Of a stretch of 64,000 nt of DNA, positions 42,940 to 54,351 are shown in pieces. The notes under the pieces were generated by a model. The model searched no databases. It had not been told where the DNA came from and was given only the letters and a program-made list of their open reading frames with translations. The position numbers were made by a program, and so were the translations under genes. The stretch lies in the NCBI RefSeq assembly GCF_000699445.3, contig NC_067197.1, forward strand, positions 868,001 to 932,000, given 5' to 3'. Each line of letters starts with the position of its first letter. Position 1 is the stretch's first letter. This stretch comes from Schistosoma haematobium (lineage: Eukaryota > Platyhelminthes > Trematoda > Strigeidida > Schistosomatidae).

Positions 42940-44260
42940 TGAGCTGCAACGTAGAATCAGGCACATATGTGCATCAGTCCAAGTTGCCACACTTCATTAA
43001 CACAACAAGATGAACGCCGAATACATAGATGTAGACACTTCAATGGTAGTAATATATAAAAGAAAGATTGCATATAAGCACATACTACAGGAAGAAAGAA
43101 TTAAGTAATAGAAAGAAAGATATAAAGCAATTTTAGTCTAACAGTTTAGGGAAATTCAGAGTGTAAACTCCCACTCCATTATGGTCGATTCTGAGCCATG
43201 TCACCCAGAGTCTCCAACCATTGGTTACGATAGTTGCGTGAACCCCAACCAAATAGTCTGCATCTACCAACATGGCTTTTATCTACTTTTAATGGCCACA
43301 TTCCGCAACCATCAAGTTAAACAGAACGAACTTCGCGCAGTATACATGTCCCTTATTTGATAGGCAGATATCTTGCTTCGCCATAGGTGACGTGAACTGG
43401 CAAAATCCAAACGAACTTTTTGAATTCGTTCTGTGATTTCGTCAGACAACCCATTGGGGCTGATCAGACTTCCAAGATAAGTGAGGTTGTCGACGCATTC
43501 GATTACTTCACTCCCTATCCTTAGTTCAGGTGTTGACTCAGGCCAGTCCTGAAGCACCAGTTTGCATTTATTTCGGGAGAAACGCATCCCAAAAATCCTG
43601 GCATTGTTGCGACGTCATCACCAAACAGGACTGTCACCTACGTATTCTAAGTCGATAAGTGGGTCTCCTGGTAGTAGCTCAATGCCCGAAAATTCAGTCG
43701 ACGAGATCGTTATTTCCGTCAGTGTGTCTATGATGAAGTTGAACAGACATGGAGACAGTGGTCAGCCTTGTGGGATACCACTTGGGGTTGCGCAGTTAGA
43801 TGCCATATGATCTGACTCGACTAGTAGTGTTCGAGTAAGGAGTTTTCACAAGCTTTATGTAGTTCTGTGGTACGCCTCTCAATGACAGACACTGCAAGAG
43901 AATCTCTCGATCTACAGAGTGAAATGCTGCTTTTAAGTCGAGAAAGACCACGATCATCGGACGCCGATAAGTATGCTTGTGTTCGAGAACCCGACGAATG
44001 GTGAATATGTGGTCGATAGAGTTACGACCAACTCTGAAACCAGTCTGATTTTCTCGTGTTTGCATTTACGAGCGTTTTCTAGGCGTGCGATAATTATTGA
44101 TGTCAGTATTTTAGATGCTATATTAGTTTAACCAATCCCTCTATTTTTATCACAGGATGATTTTGAACCTTTCTTATATATTGGGACAAATAGTGATTGC
44201 GACCAGTCAAGTGGAACAGTTGTTTCGTCTTGGTGTGCACGTCTATGGATCCGCATGTGG
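42940..44260 (-). mobile_element. RTE-B copy: RT middle to 3' UTR
   Basis: Reading leftwards from ~44255: a LFVPIYKKGSKSSCDKNRGI-like RT motif 2; [40 protein letters not shown] (motif A; D to H as in the 24-kb copy), [31 protein letters not shown] and [57 protein letters not shown]; a terminal WLETLGDMAQN; then 3' UTR to ~42945. A few frame breaks. Nearly identical over ~0.7 kb to 24.1-24.8 kb. Confidence 0.85.
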
Positions 44261-44439
44261 GTCTCAAACCCATGACCTTTATCCTCGCACGTTTTTATCA
44301 TATATTTGTATGACAGTTTTAAGATAAATCAAATTAATGAAATACAGTTGGATCATTTAAGTTATCATGCTACTATAGCTAATTAACTTCTTTTCATATG
44401 CAATGAACTATGATATCCCATCATTATACAGCAAATGAT

Positions 44440-44690
44440 CTCATTTTAAAAATATTCGAACCCAGAACATACTGGTCTCGCACGCGAGACCTGGGTTCGA
44501 GTCCTGAGAGGCGGGATCGTGGATGCACACTGCTGCAGAGTCCTACCATTGGACGAAACGGCCGTCCAGTACTTCTAGGTTTTCCATGGTGGTCTAGCTT
44601 CAATTGACTCATGATCTCAACTATTGAGACAACTGCTGTTTCGAAGTTTTGTTTGTTATTCACTTATTCCCTAAGATCAATCTAATCACT
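44440..44690 (+). mobile_element. Hammerhead repeat A: tRNA-like head and mutated ribozyme
   Basis: CTCGCACGCGAGACCTGGGT, then a TTCGAGTCC B-box-like string, GGGATCGTGGATGCACACTG and the ribozyme region. The core reads CTGCAGA instead of CTGANGA (conserved A6 replaced by C), with GAAA and GTC present. Continues into the shared tail CCATGGTGGTCTAGCTTCAA and TTGACTCATGATC. Ribozyme predicted inactive. Confidence 0.75.
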
Positions 44691-45179
44691 TGTCATATCA
44701 ATGAACAAGTATTCAAGCCATAATTAAAAGTATTATCTATGAAAGATAACAAGGGAACATATCGATTTAATGGAATAGTTATTACTATCATTGTAATTCC
44801 TATCTATCTATACGTAGTAATCAATCACTCTATCAGTAATGTTAATTTCTGACAGTTTTATAACCTTAAAACATTTGAAAATAATGTGTAACATTTATTA
44901 ACTAAGTTTATTTGTTAAATAAAAGAACAAGAAAAAGTGATCACAATCCAAATATATGTGTACATTATGGACATGGTATGTTCTATGCTATTTTTAGTTA
45001 TTGACCTGTAATTACAATGATAAATAACAGTAATTACATTTTACACTCTTATTGTATTTGAAAGATTACGGTTGTATGTTAACGATAATCCATAAGTCAG
45101 ATATATATATATATAGTGTAACAATTGGGAAACTAGTAGTGATTCCTATTGAAATTGTTGATTATTCATTTGATGAACC

Positions 45180-46446
45180 GAATTCGGCCAGACGAATCAA
45201 TCAGATATAAGATAACAGGTTTCAGATTTTGTGCGTGAAATTCACTCATCTACTATCGCATACACATGAACAAATACAGATAAAGACAGTCAGTGTAGCA
45301 GCAGTCTCTGCATCAGTAGGCCTCAGCATACACAAGGAGAAAATCAAGGTCCTCAAATACAATACGGAGAACAGCAATCCAATCACACTTGATGGCGAAA
45401 CTCTGGAAGATGTAGAATCCTTCACATAACTGGGAAGCATCATCGATGAACAAGGAGGATCAGATGCAGACGTAAAGGCGAGGATTGGCAAAGCAAGGGC
45501 CGCATTCCTACAATTTAAGGACATATGGAACTCAAAACAACTTTCAACCAATATCAAAGTGAGAATCTTCAATACGAACGTCAAGGCAGTTCTACTGTAT
45601 GGAGCTGAAACATGGAGAATTACAACAACCACAATCAAGAAAGTACAAGTAGTTATAAATAGCTGTCTACGCAAGATACTCAACATCCATTGGCCGGATA
45701 CCATCAGCAATAGCCTTCTGTGGGAGAGAACAAACCAACTTCCAGCTGAAGAGGAAATTAAGAAAAGACAATGGAAATGGATGGGACATATATTACGCAA
45801 ATCATCAAACTGCATCACGAGGCAAGCCCTAACTTGGAATCCTGAAGGGAAGCGAAAAAGAGGAAGGCCAAGGAACACATTACATCGGAAAATAGAAGCA
45901 GACATGAAAAAGATGAATTGCAATTGGAACGGATTGACCAGGACAGGGTTGGATGGAGAATGCTGGTGAGCGGCCTATGCTCCTTCACGAGGAGTAACAG
46001 GCGTAAGTAAGTAAGCAATTTAGATAAATCGAGTTTTGACATTATAACTAATGTCAGTTCGTGATGAAAACTCTAAATCTAATAACTAACCTTAACTATC
46101 AATTGTAGTGTTATGCCCCGATAAGAATAATGAGTGATAATTTTTGGGATCGCTCGTTTCTGGCTGTTTTGCAGAATATACTTTCCATTCCAAGCTTGGA
46201 CTTCTCCATCTAGTTAGCGAGGCTGGGACGCATCAATAGCTAGCTTTCTGGTCTTGGGTCACCGAGTCTTTTTTTCGTTCGCAGATTAAGTGAACTCGTG
46301 ATAGCTTCAAACTTAGCATGTAAATCATGGTTCGAATTCCTTAAATAGGTTTATAACGCTCATTTGGTCCTAGTTAATAGTTGGATCTCCTGAAGGTCAG
46401 TTTAGCGTCACTCAAAAGATCGTTCATAAATTATAGTCTCATTCCG
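45180..46446. mobile_element. TIR-family repeat copy 4, split by a nested SR2 insertion
   Basis: Left part 45195-45248 (GACGAATCAATCAGATATAA... GTGAAATTCACTC) and right part from 46016 (TTTAGATAAATCG... AACTAATGTCAGTTCGTGAT) are consecutive in the other copies but are separated here by SR2 (45249-46015). The right end at ~46420-46446 reads TTCATAAATTATAGTCTCAT. An additional ~230-base unassigned stretch (46140-46370) also interrupts it. The left terminus is worn. Confidence 0.6.
45249..46015 (+). mobile_element. SR2-like 3' end (RT C-terminus, GTAA tail), nested
   Basis: 5'-truncated SR2. It encodes LLSHTHEQIQIKTVSVAAV, SASVGLSIHKEKIKVLKYNT (45229-45429; stop in '[13 protein letters not shown]'), then [80 protein letters not shown] (45559-45969). 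3' UTR CTATGCTCCTTCACGAGGAG and tail GGCGTAAGTAAGTAAG. Only a handful of disabling changes, so relatively young. Nested in a TIR-family repeat. Confidence 0.85.
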
Positions 46447-46663
46447 AATTTAACTAAAACACCCATTGAAAAACAAAATAGGAAGCTTTGGATAACTGTC
46501 TTGTCTAACTATATAAAGCTTCTTATTCATGTGATCCAAAGTCTTGTAGCTAGTTAGTTAACAAGTGTGAATCACAAAATTTACATTCAACTTCAGTCTG
46601 TTTGAATCAAAATAATAGAATTTAGCGAAGAAACGATTGTTTTCCTTAGTGATTAACAGTATA

Positions 46664-47940
46664 TTCATTATTATTATTATTGGCTCCATTCAATATTAGA
46701 TTTTGGTACAATATAGAATTCTCAGCACTGGGTATTTCAACAAGTTTCTTACACAAAAAAAACCCCAGAAACAAAGACAAAAAGGGAAGAAAAGGTTTAA
46801 AAACAATCTGACAAACTGTACAACTTTTCAAATTAGAGATATGGTTAGGAATGCAGGTTATTGACTAGGTTCACTCTAACAACCTGTTCGTCACAGAGTA
46901 TATTTGCTAGATAAGGTATAGTAGAGCTTTTATACCCTTGCTTGAGTGTAAGGATTTTAATGTATTGACATCTCGTTCTATCAGAAGACATACAAGAAGA
47001 AAGATATGAATGAAGAGGATGGTTCGTATCTGATAAGGTAGCACCTACCATCAGTTTACAAGACTTTAGATGTCTATCCACAACCATATTAATTATGACT
47101 TCGAAAGATTCATCACACACTCTGCTAACTGCCTTCAGCAGTCTCCACAATACAGCAAAGTCTTTTCTCAAAAGTCCGGGAAAGAATAATGGAGAAAAGT
47201 AAAGAATAATAGTTAATATGCAAGAATTGACAAATTGTAAGAGTAAATGTCGAGTAATCCCAGAAGTATATAACCTCTTTATGTAGTGAATCAGATGGAA
47301 AACTTTGTACGATAACAGTAAAACATGAGAAGACCAAGAGAGATCAGAGGAAAGGGTAACACTAAGATAATTGACCTTTGACACTGTGTTTATCAAAGAG
47401 TCTCCAATGGTACATGCATTATGGGATCTCAAAATGGTGTTTAGATGGCGTTCATGTCTCATGCTTAAGTTAACAGCTTGACATTTAGATGGATCAAGTA
47501 TAAGACCATTACCAACAGTCCAACAATCGATACGAGACGAAAACGCATTCATTTCTATAGGATTTAAGGAGGAAGAGATAGGCACACATACAGTGAGATC
47601 ATCCGCATATTTCACAAAAGTGTTTCCTGTGGAAGATGTCAGACCATGCCAAAAAAGAGGAGAGAATAGTTGGAAGAAAAGCTCCTTGTGGTACATTTTC
47701 ATGAGACAGTAGAGACTCCGAACACTTTCCTGCAAATACAGTGTACTGTCCCCTTCCAGAGAGGTAGGAACATAGCCAGTTGGTTATCCAACTATCAGTG
47801 TTGACGCTGATTAACTTGTTAATTAAACATTGTCTTGGTATAGAATCAAAAGCTGACGTATAGTCTAGAAAAGCGCATCGAACATACTTCTTACCCTTTT
47901 CTAAGTTGAACACTATATTGTGATAAATCGATGAATAGAA
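46664..47940 (-). mobile_element. SR1/CR1-like non-LTR retrotransposon, RT C-terminal half
   Basis: Two overlapping frames. 47913-47599: KKYVRCAFLDYTSAFDSIPR (RT motif A), LCSYLSGRGQYTVFAGKCSE, VPQGAFLPTILSSF. 47735-46845: TSSTGNTFVKYADDLTVCVP (intact YADD), GNGLILDPSKCQAVNLSMRH, NYLSVTLSSDLSWSSHVLLL, then a 150-residue C-terminal domain. One frameshift at ~47650-47700 separates motif B and motif C. The 3' end is an (AAT)n run at 46664-46682. 5'-truncated. The CR1/SR1 assignment is by motif spacing. Confidence 0.75.
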
Positions 47941-48313
47941 AGAGACTAGATCATAGTGATCTAAAATTTAAAATCTAAAATGAACGTTGTATAATAATTA
48001 GTAGATTACAGAAGGATAGGAGGATAAGAATAACTCACATGTCTGAAATAGAAAAGTTAATTGCATACCTAACGCATATGGAGAAGTAATAAAAACTGAA
48101 TAAGAATCATAAAAAGATTGTTAGATTGAGGTTTTAAAGGTATAAATTAATGATCAAGTAAGATCAAACCATCTTAGAAAGGGGAGTTCGGTTAAATAGA
48201 AGGATGAAAGTTTGTAAATACTACTTTTACGCATAGAGTTTAGGCTTGAATTGAAGAATTGTTAATAAATAAGCAGTTCTTAGATTCTTGATTCTATTTT
48301 TCTGACTAGATCA

Positions 48314-48596
48314 GTGAGACTATAATTTATGGACGGATCAATCAGATTTACGATAGCAGGTCTTAGATTTTGGTGCAAAATTCATTCACATATTTGGCTA
48401 AATAAAGTCTTAGCATTATAGCTTGTTGTCATTTCGTGATGAAAGCTCGAAATCTTATTCCTAACCATCAACTGGAAATCATAATCCTTATTCTTCAAAT
48501 TGCTTTATAACCATGATTTAGCCCTCGTAAGTAGGTAGACACTTTCAAGATCATTTTAGCGTCACTCAAAGGTCATCCATAAATGATAGTCTCACC
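48314..48596. mobile_element. TIR-family repeat copy 1 (MITE-like, complete)
   Basis: About 283 bp bounded by inverted ends: GTGAGACTATAATTTATGGA at 48314 and its inverted counterpart CCATAAATGATAGTCTCACC ending at 48596. Internal landmarks shared with other copies: GATTTTGGTGCAAAATTCAT, GTCATTTCGTGATGAAAGCT, AACCATCAACTGGAAATCAT, TAGCGTCACTCAAAGGTC. No ORF. Fits a non-autonomous DNA transposon; TSD not clear. Confidence 0.7.
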
Positions 48597-49344
48597 GAAT
48601 GATCCCTTTAGTACGTCATGACCACGGTTGGAGTGCTCCTTTATTAGGTAACCGTCATTTATTATCATCTGTGATTGATCAATCTTTGTTTTAGACTATC
48701 GTTAACGTGAAGAACAATTGACAAACTTGAGAGACTATAAATAACCTTGAGAAAGTTGACCCTATCTAGGCAATCAGAAGACAACATATATGAAACGAAG
48801 AAATTTAACGAACACTTATTGATTTCTCATCATTAATGAAAATTTATAAGGTGCTTGGACGATTTTTTTTTGTCTGGAAATCATAAAATAGACGATACGA
48901 TTATTCGTTTTCAAAGCAACCATCTTTAAACAGCTAGAAGTAATTCATGTAAATCTTTTACGATCTAAAATTTAAATAAAAAATATTATTTAAGAAGAAT
49001 AGCCAAACCGTAATTCATTAAATCCTTCGATGAAAAGTTTCTCCTTAATCAGCATAAATGATTATTGATGTGAAAATTTGATTCCTTTTCAAAGGTATTT
49101 CATTTAATCAAATTACAACATATTCCGAATATATTGATGAATGTCAAAAAGGTTACAACATTTTATTGCTATGGTCATTTAAATGTTGTACCTTCAATCT
49201 CCGTTAGCCTATAATTTTGAATCAAATCAATTAGAATTGTTTTTTTTTTATAATTTTCATGATAATTATTTACCATAATTATTGTTTACTAATAAGATAA
49301 AACTTATTCATTCCTGATTATACATACTATTATAAATCAATATT

Positions 49345-49530
49345 AATTCGTATCAGAAGGGGTTTTATGGAGATTGTAGTAATTTCAATAGTTCAGATCA
49401 TGAATCAATTCAAGCTAGACCATCATAGAAAACCTGGAAGCATTGAACGACCGTTTCGTTTTATTGTGCGACTACTCAACAGTGCGCATCCACGATTCCG
49501 TCTCGCGTGATTCAAACTCATTCTGATACT
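49345..49530 (-). mobile_element. Hammerhead repeat B, minus strand, head-truncated
   Basis: Shared tail (reverse of CCCCTTCTGATAC and CATGATCTGAACTATTG), then the ribozyme region. The core on the minus strand reads TTGAGTA with cleavage triplet GTT, so conserved positions are lost. Ends near a worn B-box. Lies head-to-head with repeat C. Confidence 0.7.
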
Positions 49531-49539
49531 AATCAACAT

Positions 49540-49900
49540 TTTTTATACTAGTGATTGGCTTCAAGATCTATATCCTGGAGTTCTAGTGAGAAGCATTGAC
49601 CAGTGGAGTTCAACCGGTTCTCTTGTGAGATAGTAACTCACTGATGACAATGGTGTGTGTCGCGCAATCACATTGATTGGTTGAAGTTAGGCATTAACAC
49701 CCTTGGATGTCGGCCGGTTCAGTAGTCTAGTGGTTAAGTACTCGAGCGCGAGACTGGTAGGTTCTAGGTTCGAATCTTGAGAAGCGGGCTCGTGGATGCG
49801 CACCACTGAGGAGACCCACAATAGGACGAAACGGGCGTCCAGTGCTTCAAGGTTTCCAGTGGTGGTCTAACATCAATCGGTTCATGATCTCAATCAATTC
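49540..49900 (+). mobile_element. Hammerhead repeat C, plus strand, near full-length
   Basis: Upstream block (CTGGAGTTCTAGTGAGAAGC, then TCGCGCAATCACATTGATTG), tRNA-like head with A-box-like GGTTCAGTAGTCTAGTGG (49722) and B-box GGTTCGAATCT, then the ribozyme. Core CTGAGGA, GAAA and GTC are intact, but stem I is mispaired in its two closing bases (GCACCA against CAGTGC) and stem II has one mismatch. May be weak or inactive. Confidence 0.75.
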
Positions 49901-50298
49901 CATTTACAACAATATGAAGATAAAAGAACTTTGCAAACTAAGTATGCCAAATAGTTGTTAATAATGATATTTGTGTAAGTAATTGTAGTTTTACATTGTA
50001 TGCAGTTGATGAAAAACTGTGAAATAGACTTCATTATATGTGAAAATTATATTTGAAATAGACTGATGAATTCGTTTTATTGTACGAACCATATTGCTCT
50101 TGATCATGGTTTTATAAAATAATTTCGACCAATTATAACAGATATTTTGTGGGGTTTCTTGAAAACACTGTGTTTAAACAAGCGATTGGAGAAACGACAG
50201 AATGTTCCAGAAATATTGATGATACGTTTATTGTCTGCAACAGTTAGTGGCATGCAATCCACCTGTTAGAACTCTTCAATAATGCTTATTCCTAACAT

Positions 50299-50310
50299 AC
50301 AATTTACTAT
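50299..50310 (+). repeat. Target-site duplication, left copy (ACAATTTACTAT)
   Basis: ACAATTTACTAT is present exactly at 50299-50310 and 51371-51382, flanking an SR2 insertion. Confidence 0.9.
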
Positions 50311-51370
50311 AACAACAATATGGAAGCTTCTTCGATACTACGGCGTGCCTCAGAAGATACTCAATATCATACGGAATTTCTATGATGGATTGAACTGCAA
50401 AATTGTGCATGGAGGACAATTGACAAACTCGTTCGAGGTAAAGACCGGTGTCAGGCAAGGTTGCTTACTCTCACTCTATCTCTTTCTCCTGGTGATCGAA
50501 TGGATCATGAAGACGTCAACATCTGAAGGGAAACGCGGGATACAGTGGACATCTAGGATGCAGTTGGACGATCTAGACTTCGCAGATGATCTGGCTTATC
50601 TATCACACACTCAACAACAAATGCAGGAGAAAACGACCAGTGTAGCAGCAGCCTCAGCAGCAGTAGGTCTCAATATACACAAAGGGAAAAGCAGGATTCT
50701 CCGATACAACACAGCATGCACCAATCCAATCACAATTGACGGAGAACATTTGGAAGATGTAAAAACCTTTACATATTTGGGTAGCATCATTGATGAACAG
50801 GGTGGATCTGATGTAGATGTGAAGGCGCGGATCGGAAAAGCAAGAGCAGCATATTTACAACTGAGGAACATCTGGAACTCAAGCAACTGTCAACCAACAC
50901 CAATGTCAGGATTTTCAATACAAATGTCAAGAGAGTTCTACTGTATGGGGCGGAAACCTGGAGAACTACGAAAGCCATCATCCAGAAGGTACAGGTGTTT
51001 ATTAACAGTTGTCTACGCAAAATACTTCAGATCCTTTGGCCGGACACTATTAGCAACAACGTACTGTGGGAGAGAACAAACCAGATCCCAGCGGAGAAAG
51101 AAATTAGGAAGAAGCACTGGAAGTGGATAGGACACACATTGAAGAAAGCACCCAACTGCGTCACAAGACAAGACCTCACATGGAATCCTGAAGGCCAAAG
51201 GAAAAGATGAAGACCAAAGAACACATTACGCCGGGAAATGGAGATAGACATGAGAAAAATGAACAAGAATTGGATGGAAGTAGAAAAGAAGGCCCAGGAC
51301 AGAGTGGGTTGGAGAATGCTGGTCGGCGACCTATGCTCCATTGGGAGTAACAGGCGTAAGTAAGTAAGTA
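50311..51370 (+). mobile_element. SR2-like RTE, 5'-truncated insertion with 12-bp TSD
   Basis: 1,060-bp insertion. RT is entered in mid-domain at IWKLLRYYGVPQKILNIIRN. Then NCKIVHGGQLTNSFEVKTGV, RQGCLLSLYLFLLVIEWIMK (motif B), DDLDFADDLAYLSHTQQQMQ (intact FADD), [40 protein letters not shown] to ~50900. After one frameshift: [40 protein letters not shown] and the C-terminus. It ends CAGGCGTAAGTAAGTAAGTA. Flanked by ACAATTTACTAT. Among the best-preserved retroelement copies here. Confidence 0.92.
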
Positions 51371-51382
51371 ACAATTTACTAT
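51371..51382 (+). repeat. Target-site duplication, right copy (ACAATTTACTAT)
   Basis: Directly follows the GTAA tail of the SR2 insertion. Confidence 0.9.
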
Positions 51383-52150
51383 GGGACGTGAACAGGATAG
51401 CATGTTCCACTTCCTTGATATTGCCATAAAACTTATGGGTAGACGGAACAGTTCAACTTTCGGTTTGTCGAAAAAGTACTTGGAATGGTTTTTACCAGAA
51501 TTTAAATAGTTACGAGAAGGCGTTGGTTAATACACTATTTTATAAGGTAGAATAGATAATATACCACCAACAAACTGGAAGAATTGATGAACGCTGAAAA
51601 TTGTCTAACAGACAACTGCTACCCATAGAAATTTATTGACTACAGTCAATAAAAAACCAATATCTATAAAACTCAACTTTAAAGTTGATGACGTTGCAAC
51701 GATAATTATCAGGAGGCTTAACACTACATTGGCCAAAACTTACCCGTCAACTAATCTATTAATTCTGTAGAAAACATGTTTATTAGCCTAATTATAAGTC
51801 AACAAGCACTCCTTCCATGTTAACGGTGACTGTGTTTATAAATTTACGTGTACCTGCCAAAGCAGTTACATTGACTGAACAGAAAGCAGGGTTTTTCTTA
51901 GATTTTTTGAACATGTTCCAAAAAACTTCAGAATAAGAAAAAGAACGACTATGGATAGTGCAAATACTAGAAATCTCCTGGATATAGTACGTCAGATTAA
52001 TATCTTGCAATCTTTCAAGTTCATTAGTAAACTACCATACTCCAGTCTTCTGATGTTTGCTGAAACTGTTGCTATCAGGTGTCGAAAACTTGATTTATGT
52101 GTTGAAAAGGAGTTGGTTATTGATCTTTCTAGTATAGGGGCTGTGGAGAT
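51383..52150. other. No recognised gene or element
   Basis: AT-rich. A 101-residue frame (51951-52256) runs from unassigned sequence into a hammerhead repeat and shows no domain, so I do not call it a gene. Confidence 0.4.
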
Positions 52151-52250
52151 TATTAAGTTTTTGATTGAGATCATGAACCGATTGATGTTAGACCATCTTT
52201 GGAAACCTGGAAGCAATGGACGGCCGTTTCGTTCTATTGTGGGACTCCTA
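52151..52250 (-). mobile_element. Hammerhead repeat D, minus strand, 3' half only
   Basis: Tail, stem I 3' strand, GTC, GAAA and stem II are present (GGACGGCCGTTTCGTTCTAT on the plus strand), but sequence is lost within the core (TATAGGA where CTGAGGA is expected). Head-to-head with repeat E. Confidence 0.7.
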
Positions 52251-52284
52251 TACTAGTAATTAACATATGCTCAGTAGTGCCTAG

Positions 52285-52615
52285 ATTTGTGAGGGAATTC
52301 TCGGAGTTCTGGTGAGAAGCCGTGACCAGTGGAGCTAATCCATGTTGTGTAGAGACAGGTATGTACCTCAGTACAATGGAAGATGGTCGCGCAATTTCGT
52401 GGACTGGTTGATGTTAGACACTATTACCATTGGATGCCGGCTCAGTGGTTCAGTAGATTAACCGTTCGCGCGCAAGACTGAACGCCCTGGGTTCGCATCC
52501 CGCGAGTGGGATCGTGGATGCGCACTGCTGATGAGTCCCACAATAGGATGAAACGGCTGTCCAGTTCTTCTAGGTTTCCAAAGGTGGTCCAATATTAATC
52601 TTTCCTTGTATTTGT
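52285..52615 (+). mobile_element. Hammerhead repeat E, plus strand, near full-length
   Basis: Upstream block (CGGAGTTCTGGTGAGAAGCC), then a tRNA-like head 52436-52505: GCCGGCTCAGTGGTTCAGTA, GGGTTCGCATCCCGC (B box). Then GGGATCGTGGATGCGCACTG and the ribozyme, and a partial shared tail. The head would supply internal RNA polymerase III promoter boxes, as in the Sm-alpha family (family knowledge). Confidence 0.82.
52522..52567 (+). ncRNA. Hammerhead ribozyme motif (repeat E), core intact
   Basis: Stem I 5' strand GCACTG (52522-52527), core CTGATGA (52528-52534), stem II GTCC/GGAT with loop CACAATA, core GAAA (52550-52553), minimal stem III AC/GT with 4-base loop, cleavage triplet GTC (52559-52561), stem I 3' strand CAGTTC (one mismatch of six). 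All conserved core positions are present. The arrangement is the short-stem-III type known from schistosome satellite repeats. Confidence 0.85.
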
Positions 52616-53071
52616 GACAAATATTCCTTCATTATATCTAAAAGATAGTTTTTCTTCAACTCTTTCTTACATTTATTATATCATTATGTCGTTGTATTTC
52701 AATTATCTTTCAGATTAGTAATCTTATCTTATTAACTGAGTTTTGCTTATTTTCATTTGATCAACGTTTAGTGATTGTGTAATAATCACTTGTTTCTGAC
52801 CGTTTCAACTCTCGTTATAATCAATATTGAGTCTATGATATTTATTTACACCCTTACTATAGTATACTATACTAACGTGTCTTCAATAGAACTTAACCAA
52901 CTTAATCTTAGTTTATGTAAGTAATATAAATCTATTATGTAATTACAGTTTATAAATATCACAGGTTATAAACAGCTGATAAGATCCAAGTGAAATAAGA
53001 TGGAAAAGGAAACTATGTATATGAAATTAAATGAATATTGAATTATGATCAGTATTTCAGTAGTTGAGTAC

Positions 53072-53206
<135 letters not shown>

Positions 53207-53814
53207 GTGGTGTATGCTACTTATATTGACGTAAGTGGTATATGATGTTGGTCGTGAACAGAAGGTCTGGCAGAAGAGAGACAAAGAGGATCAAACAGTA
53301 AAGAATGGAAACAGAATGCGATTTGTATGAAAATGCAAGAACAATGAAGTCTGAGTCATTTTAAGACAATTGGTGGACAGTTTGCAAACTAAGCATTTAC
53401 TTTATGATTGTTAGATTTTATTAACAAGTTCTGTAATTTTGTGTTAAATACATTCGATTGTTCCCCACTAGTGTCCTTGTTCACTACACTAATAGTAGTA
53501 GTAGTAGTCTTAGTATCATTATTGTAAATATCTTTACTGGCCTATAAATTATGCTTAGTTTTGCAATGTGATAGTTAGTTAGTTGGTTAGTTTAATTGTT
53601 TAAATAAACTACAATACTTAACATTGTTTTTCACCTAAAATGAGGACATGAATAAATGTAAAGTGTTTATTAATTAAAGTAATAGGAAGTGAATACATCT
53701 ATGTGTTACATTTGCTCAATGTGAATTCTAGAATTAAAAACATTTTAGTTCATGAAAGATTATCATTTAAGTTAATTGATCGATTTCATTAGTTTAGTTC
53801 ATCAGTCAATTAAA

Positions 53815-54115
53815 GCGAGGCCACTATGAAATACCTAAAAGTACTGGACGGACATATCGTCCTATTGTCAGACTACTCAACAGTCCGCGTCTACGATCCC
53901 GCCTAGCGAGATTCGAACCCAGGATTTATCAGTTTCGCGCGCGAGCGCTTAACCATTAGACCACTAAGCTGACTGGTATCCAACAGTGTTAATGTCTAAC
54001 TTCAATCAATTCTCAAAGTTGTGCCACTGTCCAACATTGTCATCATTGAGTTATGATCTCACAACAGACCTGATTGAACTCCACTGGCCATATCTTGTTA
54101 CTAGAACTCCAAGAG
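53815..54115 (-). mobile_element. Hammerhead repeat F, minus strand, mutated ribozyme
   Basis: Has the tRNA-like head on the minus strand (B-box region read as ATTCGAACCC on plus at 53910, A-box region near 53950-53975) and upstream block to 54115 (ACTAGAACTCCA on plus). The ribozyme core is changed (TTGAGTA, GATA for GAAA), so inactive. Confidence 0.72.
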
Positions 54116-54117
54116 AT

Positions 54118-54240
54118 ACCTTTGGGAGACCGTACAGGTTTTTCCATGATGGTCTAGCTTCAATTGAATCATGATCTCAACTATTAAAATTACTATAATA
54201 CCCACAAAATCCCTTCTTTGATTATAACCTTAATTTTTGA
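54118..54240 (+). mobile_element. Hammerhead repeat G, 3' tail fragment
   Basis: ACAGGTTTTTCCATGATGGT followed by CTAGCTTCAATTGAATCATG and AAATCCCTTCTTTGATTATA, the tail shared by copies A and L. No ribozyme core. It abuts the head side of repeat F in opposite orientation. Confidence 0.65.
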
Positions 54241-54351
54241 TCTTGTTTCCAATTTCATAACATTTATTAATCAGTGGGAGATCAACATGAGATGTATAGC
54301 TTAAGTATTTATTCAATCAATTCTCTATTTTATTTACAATTCTTCTTCAGC

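Noticed and set aside
45246..45923. 225-residue minus-strand ORF
   Set aside because: Lies opposite the SR2 C-terminal coding sequence, which shows the recognisable RT motifs; the minus frame has none.
52436..52505. A genuine tRNA gene
   Set aside because: A- and B-box-like sequences are present, but the cloverleaf is not convincing and the same block recurs as the head of several hammerhead repeats, so it is a tRNA-derived repeat head.
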